From an uncultured Flavobacteriaceae bacterium (lineage in GTDB: Bacteria > Bacteroidota > Bacteroidia > Flavobacteriales > Flavobacteriaceae), in contig CALSMD010000005.1 of NCBI GenBank assembly GCA_943787365.1, forward strand, positions 124,001 to 188,000: a DNA stretch of 64,000 bases, in the 5' to 3' direction. Below are positions 8,622-18,230 of the stretch, in pieces; within the stretch, counting starts at the first letter, position 1; each line of letters starts with the position of its first letter. Below the pieces are notes generated by a model. It worked only from the letters and a program-made list of their open reading frames with translations. It did no database searches and was not told the DNA's origin. A program made the translations under genes and the position numbers.

Positions 8622-10049
8622 TTATATGGATAATTTCTTCGTCAAGTCTTCTACGTATTTTCTAAATTGCTTATCTGTTGTAGAGAGGTTGTTAACCGTT
8701 TTGCAAGCGTGTAGAACCGTAGCGTGATCGCGTTTCCCAATTTGAGATCCAATACTTGCTAACGAAGCTTTGGTGAATTTCTTCGCAAAAAACATGGCCA
8801 ACTGTCTTGCTTGCACAATATGACGCTTACGTGTTTTTGATTGCAGTGTATCCACATCCATTTGGAAATAATCTGAAACGACTTTTTGAATGTAGTCGAT
8901 AGACACTTCTCGCTTGGTGTTTTTTACAAATTTCTCAACGATTTCTCTCGCTAAAGAAAGTGTGATTTCTTTTTTATTGAATGAAGATTGTGCAATTAAT
9001 GAAATGATAGCCCCTTCCAATTCACGAACATTTGAAGTGATGTGTTTGGCTAAATATTCAATAATTTCTTCTGGCATCTCAACGCCATCTCTGTATAGTT
9101 TATTCTTAACAATAGATACACGTGTTTCAAAATCTGGATTTTGAAGTTCTGCGGATAATCCCCATTTGAATCGAGATAATAAGCGTTGCTCAATATCTTG
9201 CATGTCCACAGGTGCTTTATCACTTGTTAAAATGACTTGTTTCCCGTTTTGATGTAAATGGTTGAAAATATGAAAGAATACATCTTGCGTTCCTGATTTT
9301 CCGGAAAGGAATTGAACATCATCAATGATTAAAACATCTATAATTTGATAGAAGTGAATGAAATCATTTCGATTGTTCTTCTTAACGGATTCTATATATT
9401 GTTGGGTGAATTTTTCAGCGGAGATGTACAACACTGTTTTTTCAGGATATTTATCTTTTATGTCTACACCTATCGCATGTGCTAAATGTGTTTTCCCTAA
9501 GCCAACACCACCAAAAATGAGTAAGGGGTTAAAAGAGGTGCCTCCTGGCTTGTTAGCCACGGCTATACTCGCATTTCGAGCCAATCTATTTGAGTCGCCC
9601 TCTAAAAAGTTATCAAAGGTATACGTTGGATTTAGTTGAGACTCAATTTTAACGTTTCTAATCCCAGGAATTACGAAAGGATTTTTTAATTCAGGGTTTA
9701 TATTTTTTAGAGGAATATCGACGCGTTGTGAATAGACTGCCGACCGATTCGAACTAGGAATTTTTTCTGTAAAAGGTTGTTTGTTTCCATACGTATTCTC
9801 CATTTTGATGATATACACCAATTTGGCATTCACGCCGAGCTCTTTAGTAAGGGCTACTTTTAAGATTTTAACGTAATGTTCTTCTAGCCATTCGTAGAAG
9901 AATTTACTAGGAACTTGAATACTGAGCGCATGATCGTCAAGTTTTACAGCTACAATTGGTTCAAACCATGTTTTGTAGGCTTGCGGTTGAATGTTGTCTT
10001 TTATAAAGTTCAGACAGTTTTCCCAGACCGATTGCGCAGTGTTATTCAT
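8622..10049 (-). CDS. dnaA: Chromosomal replication initiator DnaA
   Basis: 475 aa. Domain I is at residues 1-85, followed by a short linker. The AAA+ ATPase has Walker A GGVGLGKT at 180-187 and Walker B LIIDDVQFL. The C-terminal DNA-binding domain has the box-recognition motif KRDHATVLHACKTV. DnaA-ATP opens the replication origin. No cluster of DnaA boxes is visible in either flank, and dnaN is not adjacent, so this locus is not obviously oriC. The gene has a 179-bp AT-rich divergent spacer with the thioesterase gene. Confidence 0.98.
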   Translation of the reverse strand: MNNTAQSVWENCLNFIKDNIQPQAYKTWFEPIVAVKLDDHALSIQVPSKFFYEWLEEHYVKILKVALTKELGVNAKLVYIIKMENTYGNKQPFTEKIPSSNRSAVYSQRVDIPLKNINPELKNPFVIPGIRNVKIESQLNPTYTFDNFLEGDSNRLARNASIAVANKPGGTSFNPLLIFGGVGLGKTHLAHAIGVDIKDKYPEKTVLYISAEKFTQQYIESVKKNNRNDFIHFYQIIDVLIIDDVQFLSGKSGTQDVFFHIFNHLHQNGKQVILTSDKAPVDMQDIEQRLLSRFKWGLSAELQNPDFETRVSIVKNKLYRDGVEMPEEIIEYLAKHITSNVRELEGAIISLIAQSSFNKKEITLSLAREIVEKFVKNTKREVSIDYIQKVVSDYFQMDVDTLQSKTRKRHIVQARQLAMFFAKKFTKASLASIGSQIGKRDHATVLHACKTVNNLSTTDKQFRKYVEDLTKKLSI

Positions 10050-10228
10050 GTTCTTAATTGGTTTTTTTTAGTTAGTAATCAAAAATAACAATTATTTAGG
10101 GGAAATGGTCGTCGTTATTTTACAGTACAAATATGTGAACAAAATTTCATAAAAAAAAATCAAATTTGATTGATTATTTAATATTTTTTCCTCATGTTTA
10201 ATTTTTATAAATATACAAATTTTAATAT

Positions 10229-10627
10229 ATGAACATGTATCAAACAAAGATTAAGGTGAGATACGCTGAAACCGATCAAATGGGGGTTGTGTACCATGGT
10301 AATTACGCTCAGTATCTGGAAATTGGCCGTTTGGAATGGCTGTCTGCTTTAGGTATTTCTTACAAAGAGATGGAGGCTAATGACGTAATGTTACCAGTGG
10401 TGTCTCTAAGTTTAAACTACAAAAACCCAGCGTATTATGATGATGTTTTAACGGTATCTACGACACTTTTAAAACAACCGACGGCTTCTATCGAATTTGC
10501 TTACGAAATTCATAATTCTAGCGGCGAATTACTCACAACGGCCAGCACCAAATTGGTATTTGTTAACATGAAGTCCAATTTTCCGATGCGTTGTCCGCAA
10601 TATATTTTAGATAAACTGCAAATTTAA
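10229..10627 (+). CDS. Acyl-CoA thioesterase, 4HBT/YbgC family
   Basis: 132 aa hot-dog fold enzyme. The YbgC/4-hydroxybenzoyl-CoA thioesterase signature AETDQMGVVYHGNYAQYLEI carries the catalytic aspartate D16, and FVNMKSNFPMRCP near the C-terminus completes the fold. It hydrolyses acyl-CoA thioesters; the physiological substrate is unknown. Divergent from dnaA and overlapping the convergent yigZ end by 4 bp. Confidence 0.92.
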   Translation: MNMYQTKIKVRYAETDQMGVVYHGNYAQYLEIGRLEWLSALGISYKEMEANDVMLPVVSLSLNYKNPAYYDDVLTVSTTLLKQPTASIEFAYEIHNSSGELLTTASTKLVFVNMKSNFPMRCPQYILDKLQI

Positions 10628-11235
10628 TCGTTTAAAATTTCAACTTTAATTTTATGAAAGGCCTCAAAAGCAGTTTGAAGGCTTTTTTCAACACTTTTTT
10701 TGACCAAAACAACCACTTCACATTCCATTTCAAGCCGCTGAGATTTTAAAACTAGCTGCTGTTTTTTAATAATTCGCATTACTTGGCTTAATTCTTTATA
10801 TTCAAAATTTAGTTTGAAGGCAATTAAAATATCCATTTGTTTTATAACACTGGCCTCCAAACTTAACTTTGCGGTAGTCTTGTATGCGCTTATCAAGCCC
10901 CCAACTCCAAGTTTTGTGCCTCCAAAATAACGAACTACCACCACAAGTACATTGGTAACATCAAATGCTTGCAATTGTCCATAAATTGGCATCCCCGCAC
11001 TGTTTGAGGGCTCTCCATCGTCAGAAGCTCTGTAATAGAGGGTTTCAATGCCGTGTTGGTATGCAAAGCAAAAATGACCCGCACTGGAATGTTTTTGTTT
11101 AAGGTTTTCTATAATTCCTTTATAGTTCTCTATTGTATTTAGAGGGAATGCATATCCATAAAATTTACTCCCCTTGTCTTTATAAAGGACTTCTTCAGAG
11201 GGTTTTAGGATGGTTTTATAAGTCAACACAGACAT
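10624..11235 (-). CDS. YigZ/IMPACT family protein (UPF0029)
   Basis: 203 aa. The N-terminal half has the family signature KGSKFYGYAFPL, followed by HFCFAYQHG, SDDGEPSNSAGMPI and VVVVRYFGGTKLGVGGLISAY. The C-terminal domain (DUF1949) follows. IMPACT-family proteins are linked to ribosome and translation control in eukaryotes; the bacterial role is poorly defined. Its ATG overlaps the stop of the HAD gene as TAATG, so the two are translationally coupled. Confidence 0.92.
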   Translation of the reverse strand: MSVLTYKTILKPSEEVLYKDKGSKFYGYAFPLNTIENYKGIIENLKQKHSSAGHFCFAYQHGIETLYYRASDDGEPSNSAGMPIYGQLQAFDVTNVLVVVVRYFGGTKLGVGGLISAYKTTAKLSLEASVIKQMDILIAFKLNFEYKELSQVMRIIKKQQLVLKSQRLEMECEVVVLVKKSVEKSLQTAFEAFHKIKVEILND

Positions 11236-11852
11236 TAAGAATTGGTAAATAAAGAGTTGTCAAATATATTGATAACATCCTCTTTTGCAGGGTCGTTATT
11301 CCAAGTGTGTATGCCGAGTTGAGCTGCTGCCTGTGTGTTTTCTTTGGTGTCATCTACAAAGAAACAACTGTCAGCTTCCAGTTGATTCTCGTTTAATACA
11401 TATTCATAAATCGAAGCATCAGGTTTTCGTAAATGTATCTCATGTGAAAGATAGAATTTGTCAAAACAGCTTTTAAAACGTTCATACCTATATAAAGACA
11501 TGTTTTCAATGACTTGTTCGATATGAAGCGTATTGGTGTTGCTGAGTAAAATAAGTTTGTAGTTTTTATTTGTAGAGAGTTTCTCTATAAATTCTAAACG
11601 GTATTCGGGAAACTCTAAAATAATTGAATTCCATGCTTTTTTAAATTCGGCTGCTGAAATTGAGGGGTATTTAGCCGTGAATGCAGTTACAAAATCATCA
11701 GTATTTATCAGTCCTTTTTCATACTGCATGGCGGTATGAAGCATGTCCTCCGTTATGGGGGTCACTCCAAGATTGAACAACGAGCGTTCAATGGCTGGCT
11801 TGTCTAAGTTGATAAACACATCTCCAAAATCAAATATAATAGTGTCAATCAT
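11235..11852 (-). CDS. HAD-superfamily hydrolase, subfamily IA
   Basis: 205 aa. HAD motifs are in order: IIFDFGDVFI (nucleophile D8), LLSNTN (motif II), LRKPDASIYEY (motif III lysine) and CFFVDDTKENTQAA (motif IV). The DFGDV form, with glycine two residues after the nucleophile, resembles YihX-type sugar-phosphate phosphatases. The substrate is not predictable. It lies between ribD (8-bp overlap) and yigZ (TAATG overlap). In Bacteroidota a HAD protein next to ribD could be the missing phosphatase of riboflavin synthesis, but that is inference from position only. Confidence 0.9.
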   Translation of the reverse strand: MIDTIIFDFGDVFINLDKPAIERSLFNLGVTPITEDMLHTAMQYEKGLINTDDFVTAFTAKYPSISAAEFKKAWNSIILEFPEYRLEFIEKLSTNKNYKLILLSNTNTLHIEQVIENMSLYRYERFKSCFDKFYLSHEIHLRKPDASIYEYVLNENQLEADSCFFVDDTKENTQAAAQLGIHTWNNDPAKEDVINIFDNSLFTNS

Positions 11853-12846
11853 TCATCCATATTTTTAAGGTATCGGACGAAATGCGTGTTTCAGTACCTA
11901 ATGAACCCTTAATTTGAGGTTTTGAAATTCCGTCTTTTAAATTGAGTTCACTCGAAAATACACGTGCTTCATCCCAAAGGTTTTCATCAATAAATGCTTG
12001 CAATGTTTTTTGCCCTCCTTCAATAATCACAGAGGTGATGTGTTGTGCGTATAATGCGTTACAAATTTCAGATGCTAGAGGTTTTTGTATGTCAATTTCA
12101 TCAGACGTCAATCGGATGGTTTTCGCTTCAGAATTAAACACCTGATAGGAATTCGGTAAAGAATTTTTTAGGTCGATAACAATGCGGATCGGGTTGGCTC
12201 CTTCGACTTCACGGGTGGTCAAACCGGGGTTGTCTTGTACCACTGTATTTGCACCAACCAAGATTGCTTGTTCCTCAGAACGCCATTGATGCACCAATTG
12301 TCTGGAGTATGTATTGCTAATCCAAACAGGTTTTGTTTCAGATTTTGACAGGGGTGCAATAAAGCCATCTTTGCTTTCGGCCCACTTTAGTATAATATAA
12401 GGACGCTTTTTAGTATGGTAGGTAAAAAAACGTTTGTGATGTGTTTCACATTCTTGCTCCAAAACGCCCACAAGAACGTAGCATCCAGCAGCTTTTAGTT
12501 TTGCGATGCCCTTTCCACAGACTTTTTCATGTTCATCTAAACATCCAATCACCACGTTTGGAATTTTATGCTTAATAATCAAATCGCTGCAAGGCGGTGT
12601 TTTTCCAAAATGTGCACAAGGTTCTAAGGTGACATAGAGAGTCGCTTTTGAGAGAACGCTTGGATCTTTCACAGCATTGATGGCATTCACTTCTGCATGG
12701 GAACTTCCGTAAGGTCCTGTATAGCCCTCCGCTATAACCTGGTCATCCACCACAATCACACAGCCCACCATGGGGTTGGGTGCCGTAGAGCCCAAGCCTT
12801 TTTTGGCGATTTCAATACAGCGTGCTATGTAATGTTCGTGAGTGAT
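11845..12846 (-). CDS. ribD: Riboflavin biosynthesis deaminase/reductase RibD, probable ATC start
   Basis: Bifunctional enzyme that deaminates diaminohydroxyphosphoribosylaminopyrimidine and then reduces the product. The N-terminal deaminase has HAEVNAI and PCAHFGKTPPC zinc ligands; the C-terminal reductase domain starts near KKRPYIILKWAESKDG. No ATG, GTG or TTG gives the full N-terminus. The first TTG is at 12795 and would remove HEHYIARCIEIAKKG, which is conserved in RibD. In-frame coding continues to 12846, where the triplet is ATC, in the arrangement TAATC over the stop of the upstream gene. An ATG there would give a normal coupled TAATG start and a 333-aa protein. I take 12846 as the start; 12795 is the conservative alternative. 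Confidence 0.85.
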   Translation of the reverse strand: MTHEHYIARCIEIAKKGLGSTAPNPMVGCVIVVDDQVIAEGYTGPYGSSHAEVNAINAVKDPSVLSKATLYVTLEPCAHFGKTPPCSDLIIKHKIPNVVIGCLDEHEKVCGKGIAKLKAAGCYVLVGVLEQECETHHKRFFTYHTKKRPYIILKWAESKDGFIAPLSKSETKPVWISNTYSRQLVHQWRSEEQAILVGANTVVQDNPGLTTREVEGANPIRIVIDLKNSLPNSYQVFNSEAKTIRLTSDEIDIQKPLASEICNALYAQHITSVIIEGGQKTLQAFIDENLWDEARVFSSELNLKDGISKPQIKGSLGTETRISSDTLKIWMND

Positions 12847-13307
12847 TATAATTTAATATTAATGGTTTCTGTTTTGTTAATAGGATATGAATAAGAGAAA
12901 CTTAAAGCTTTAAACTGAATAACCCCTTCATACTTGACTTTTAAAGTTCGATTCAGGACACTGTTGAGAAGCCCGCTTAAAAATCCATTCGGATCCTTAT
13001 TTAGAAGGTCTTTAGTGTTGACTTCAATTTGAAGTGGCACCCTAAAATCCTCTTTTGCAGGGACTTTAAATTCTTCTGCACGAACGACTCCCATCAAAAT
13101 ATCATTCACAAACACAGTCACACCTTCGGTGTTCAGTCGGCCACCGACATCGTTTGGATTGTTAAAAAGTGCATCCGCGCTCAACGTCAGTGTTCTAGAA
13201 TTAGCCTCCACAAGTTTAATACGGTCTATTTTGATAAATACAGGTTTCTGCTTGATGGCGCAACTCGTTGTCAAAAAGATTAAGACGAGGATCGTGAATT
13301 TTTTCAT
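12846..13307 (-). CDS. LEA-2/WHy-like lipoprotein
   Basis: 153 aa from the ATG at 13307. Earlier in-frame starts lack a signal peptide and are not used. The N-terminus MKKFTILVLIFLTTSCAIK has a lipobox (TTSC), so it is a secreted lipoprotein. The rest, with VEANSRTLTLSADALFNNPND and VPLQIEVNTKDLL, resembles the LEA-type-2 beta-sandwich found in small bacterial lipoproteins. The function is unknown. It is the first gene of the ribD-HAD-yigZ run, with a -7 box at 13342-13349. Confidence 0.8.
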   Translation of the reverse strand: MKKFTILVLIFLTTSCAIKQKPVFIKIDRIKLVEANSRTLTLSADALFNNPNDVGGRLNTEGVTVFVNDILMGVVRAEEFKVPAKEDFRVPLQIEVNTKDLLNKDPNGFLSGLLNSVLNRTLKVKYEGVIQFKALSFSYSYPINKTETINIKL

Positions 13308-13341
13308 TATTTTTTTGGGTATTATATGTATCTTCGGACAA

Positions 13342-13349
13342 CAAAAATA
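13342..13349 (-). promoter_or_regulatory. Promoter -7 box for the lipoprotein-ribD operon
   Basis: Minus-strand TATTTTTG (TAnnTTTG), 34 bp upstream of the lipoprotein ATG. Confidence 0.45.
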
Positions 13350-13374
13350 AGATTTATTAATCGGTATCCATAAC

Positions 13375-13851
13375 ATGCGTATTAGAGAAATTCAATTTAA
13401 CGATAATTCACAAATCGAATCCATCATTAAATCCATATTTATAGAACTTCAACTTCCTTTAACTGGGACTGTTTACGAAGATGTAGAAACCACGCAAATG
13501 TTTGAATCCTATCAAGAAGAAAAGGCCGTTTATTTTGTGATGGAAGCCGGTGGCGAAGTGAAGGGCGGCGCTGGAATTAAAGCCTTAGACAGCAAAGATA
13601 CATCCATTTGTGAACTTCAAAAAATGTACCTATCTCATGAAATACGAGGGAAAGGGTTTAGCAAACAACTTTTAGAAGTTTGTTTGAAAGCTGCCAAAAA
13701 GATGGGGTACACGCAGTGTTATTTAGAAACGCTTTCGGAACTCAAAACAGCTCAGAAATTATACAAACAATACGGATTTGAATACTTGGAAACTTCTATG
13801 GGAAATACCGGTCACAGCTCTTGCGGCGTTCGAATGATAAAAACCTTATAA
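13375..13851 (+). CDS. GNAT-family N-acetyltransferase
   Basis: 158 aa. The acetyl-CoA-binding motif is visible as LSHEIRGKGFSKQLLEVCL, followed by LETLSELKTAQKLYKQYGF, the usual final GNAT strand-helix. The substrate is unknown. Its stop overlaps the prmC ATG as TAATG, so the two genes are coupled. It is a different GNAT subfamily from the one at 5567-6094. Confidence 0.9.
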   Translation: MRIREIQFNDNSQIESIIKSIFIELQLPLTGTVYEDVETTQMFESYQEEKAVYFVMEAGGEVKGGAGIKALDSKDTSICELQKMYLSHEIRGKGFSKQLLEVCLKAAKKMGYTQCYLETLSELKTAQKLYKQYGFEYLETSMGNTGHSSCGVRMIKTL

Positions 13852-14699
13852 TGCAATTAAAATCACTTCAGAATTTTTTTCAAAATGGACTTTTAGGTTA
13901 TTATCCCAAAGATGAAATAAGCGCATTTTTTTACAGAGTATGTGAACAGCATTTAGATTTCAAACGCATTGATGTGAGTCTGAAATCAGAGACACTCATC
14001 ACCCCTGAAACCTTTGAATATTTTGAAACCATCATCAGTCGTTTATTAACCTATGAACCCATTCAGTATATTTTAGGAACCACCTCCTTTTTTGGATTGG
14101 AATTTAAAGTCGATGCCAATGTCTTGATCCCACGCCCTGAAACCGAGGAGTTGGTCGCTTGGATTTTGAAAGGTGCAGATTCCAATACCCATCTTAAGAT
14201 TTTAGACATCGGCACCGGCTCTGGCTGTATTGCGGTGAGCTTGGCAAAGCACTTGCCCAATGCAGAAGTGTATGCCTTGGATGTGAGTTCTGCCGCTTTG
14301 GAAATGGCACAGCACAATGCCCAGCAAAACGGGGTGCAATTGAACTGTATCGAGGCGAATGTTTTGGAGTGGTCAACTACCGAATTGGAGTTTGACATCA
14401 TTGTGTCCAATCCGCCTTATGTTCGTGAGAGTGAAAAAGAATTCATGGCACCCAATGTGTTGGAACACGAACCGCATTTGGCTTTGTTTGTTGAAAATAA
14501 CCATCCACTTGTGTTTTATAAAGCCATTGTGGAGTTGAGTCAACAGACTCTTAAAAAAGACGGTTTGCTCTATTTTGAAATCAATGAATATTTAGGAGAT
14601 GAAACAAAAGCACTTTTTTCTTCGGACGATTTTGAAGACGTTCAATTAAAAGCAGATATTTTTGCAAAAAACAGAATGATGCGTGCTAGCAAGCGTTGA
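13851..14699 (+). CDS. prmC: Peptide chain release factor N5-glutamine methyltransferase
   Basis: 282 aa from the ATG at 13851, which overlaps the upstream stop by one base. An earlier in-frame ATG lies inside the acetyltransferase gene and is not needed. PrmC (HemK) methylates the GGQ glutamine of RF1 and RF2. The SAM site is DIGTGSGCIAVSLAK and the catalytic motif is SNPPYVRESE, with the N-terminal helical release-factor-binding domain before it (PIQYILGTTSFFGLEF). Confidence 0.96.
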   Translation: MQLKSLQNFFQNGLLGYYPKDEISAFFYRVCEQHLDFKRIDVSLKSETLITPETFEYFETIISRLLTYEPIQYILGTTSFFGLEFKVDANVLIPRPETEELVAWILKGADSNTHLKILDIGTGSGCIAVSLAKHLPNAEVYALDVSSAALEMAQHNAQQNGVQLNCIEANVLEWSTTELEFDIIVSNPPYVRESEKEFMAPNVLEHEPHLALFVENNHPLVFYKAIVELSQQTLKKDGLLYFEINEYLGDETKALFSSDDFEDVQLKADIFAKNRMMRASKR

Positions 14700-14786
14700 T
14701 TTTTTGTTGACTAAATTGCTGATAAATTCTCCATATTTCCCTTTTAGATACCGCTCATTTTTATATCTTGTAGTGCTAAATATTAA

Positions 14787-16799
<2,013 letters not shown>

Positions 16800-16974
16800 A
16801 GGGGGGAGATCTGTGAGAGAATGAGTTTTGAGTAGGGGGTAGTTTCCTTTGCTATTGAGCCTACGTTATTTATCATTTATCCATAAATTATCTATATTTT
16901 ATCCATTTAAACAAATTTGATTAGTTGTTTCAACGGATCATAATTGTGTTTTAGCACAGTTGTTTTGAGTAAGT

Positions 16975-17036
16975 GAGGCTGTCTGAAAAGCCTTTTTTCT
17001 TGAGAAACTAAAAATAAATTCAGACGGAGTGTCTTT
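16975..17036. other. Island left edge: hairpin and IS-end-like sequence
   Basis: GAGGCTGTCTGAAAAGCC followed by a T run. AGGCT/AGCCT can pair, giving a weak terminator after ligA. The word GAGGCTGTCTGAAAAG also looks like the terminal inverted repeats of some insertion sequences, and GTCTGAA is repeated inverted as TTCAGAC at 17019-17025. No transposase is present, so at most this is a solo remnant. The identity is uncertain. Confidence 0.3.
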
Positions 17037-17861
17037 TTAGGACTCCTTATGTAGTTTCTTTAAAGTGAAATTAGAGACCAATGATTTCATTTGCGTAATA
17101 GCCATCTCATTGAGTTGTGTCAATCGTTCTTGTTGAGGTTTATTTTGATGAATCAGCATTGCATTGATGCTTTCTAAATTAGACAGTACAACCAATTGTT
17201 GAATGGTCGCAAAATCTCTAATGTTTCCTTTTTCGTTTGGGTTTTCGTCTCGCCATTGTTTGGCTGTTTTTCCAAAGAGTGCCATATTCAGCACGTCTGC
17301 TTCCGTGGCATAAATGATGGCAGTCTGTGTTCCACTTAACTGTACAGGAATTAGTTTCTCTTTAATCGCATCTGTATGGATTTTGTAATTCACTTTAGCA
17401 AGTGTTCTTTGAAAATCCCATTGTAAGTTGAGGCGATTGCTTTCATCTTCTTTAAGACGTTGGTATTCTTTAACAAGTAATAGTTGAAACTTTGGACTAA
17501 TCCACATTCCAAAATGGAAGGCAATATCTTTATGTCCATAAGTACCCCCATACCTTCCTGCCTTAGCAGTTAATCCAATAGCATTTGTTGCCTCTATCCA
17601 ATTCTTAACAGATAAAACAAAATTATTGCTACCTGCTTCATTTTTAATTGTACCGAATTCGGTATAATTAAAATCAGGATTATATAGTTTTTCCCATTCG
17701 CCAAGATACTCAATCGTACTTTTTAAACTAAGCCATTTTATAATTACAACATCCTGTAATTGGCTTTTTGCCATATCAGTAAGAGAAATAAATGCGTCTT
17801 GGTTCTTTTTTACAATTGTTATTTCTGTTCCTTGTACAGTTATCTTTTTTGGTTTACTCAT
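17037..17861 (-). CDS. KilA-N domain protein
   Basis: 274 aa. The N-terminal half (about residues 20-125) has the KilA-N pattern: FISLTDMAKS, KSTIEYLGEWE, SVKNWIEATNAIGLTAKAGRYGGTYGHKDIAFHFGMWISPKFQL. KilA-N is a DNA-binding fold shared by phage, DNA-virus and many bacterial accessory genes. The C-terminal part is helical and of unknown role. It is the first gene of the accessory island, with its own promoter at 17985-18016. A regulator or defence role is plausible but not shown. Confidence 0.88.
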   Translation of the reverse strand: MSKPKKITVQGTEITIVKKNQDAFISLTDMAKSQLQDVVIIKWLSLKSTIEYLGEWEKLYNPDFNYTEFGTIKNEAGSNNFVLSVKNWIEATNAIGLTAKAGRYGGTYGHKDIAFHFGMWISPKFQLLLVKEYQRLKEDESNRLNLQWDFQRTLAKVNYKIHTDAIKEKLIPVQLSGTQTAIIYATEADVLNMALFGKTAKQWRDENPNEKGNIRDFATIQQLVVLSNLESINAMLIHQNKPQQERLTQLNEMAITQMKSLVSNFTLKKLHKES

Positions 17862-17984
17862 TTGTTTCTTATTAAGGATAATTAAAATTAGTCTTCAATT
17901 AATACATTAATACCTGTTGTAGCTCCTGTTTTAAAACAATATTTAAAGCCCATTCAATTTTAAAGTGATGACATATTGTAGAAA

Positions 17985-18016
17985 CAAAGTTAAAAAATCA
18001 AGCTCAATTATTCAAA
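17985..18016 (-). promoter_or_regulatory. Promoter for the KilA-N gene
   Basis: On the minus strand, TTTG followed 20 bp later by TAACTTTG matches the Bacteroidota TTTG / TAnnTTTG promoter. The ATG is 124 bp downstream, so the predicted leader is about 115-120 nt. Confidence 0.5.
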
Positions 18017-18082
18017 AAAATAGTTTCTTTTAAGACTAAGGTTCAGTGGGTAGTGTGTCGTGAAGTTCGTCTGCTTTTTTTC

Positions 18083-18145
18083 TAAACCCCTCGAATTCGA
18101 GGGGTTTAAAATCGGGATTATTAAGAGATTTTGTGCGTTAGTAGG
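18083..18145. repeat. Hairpin repeat unit 1 (perfect 26-bp palindrome plus conserved tail)
   Basis: 18083-18108 is a perfect palindrome: arms TAAACCCCTC and GAGGGGTTTA around a central GAATTC. It is followed by about 34 bp of tail that includes TTTTGTGCGTTAG. The tail aligns without gaps to unit 2 (25 of 34 matches), 84 bp further on. Confidence 0.75.
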
Positions 18146-18166
18146 GATTTAATCTCGCCTGACTTT

Positions 18167-18230
18167 TAATTATGGCGAATTCTCCATAGTTAAAAATAGG
18201 ATTGTTAACAGGTTTCGTACGTAAGTGAAC
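18167..18230. repeat. Hairpin repeat unit 2 (26-bp palindrome with different arms)
   Basis: 18167-18192 is again 26 bp around GAATTC, but the arms are TAATTATGGC and TCCATAGTTA. They still pair except for one mismatch and one wobble. The tail contains TTTCGTACGTAAG and ends just outside the patatin stop codon at 18231. Size, centre and tail match unit 1 while the arm sequence changed, which points to selection on, or copying of, the paired structure. Confidence 0.7.

Larger units (their letters stand above)
17862..18230. other. Non-coding spacer between patatin and KilA-N genes
   Basis: 369 bp without a credible gene. It holds the KilA-N promoter and the two 84-bp tandem hairpin units listed separately. 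Nothing else is recognisable. Confidence 0.7.

Noticed and set aside
8535-10228. Replication origin at dnaA
   Set aside because: Neither flank shows a cluster of TTATCCACA-like boxes; only single imperfect matches inside coding DNA. dnaN and recF are not adjacent.
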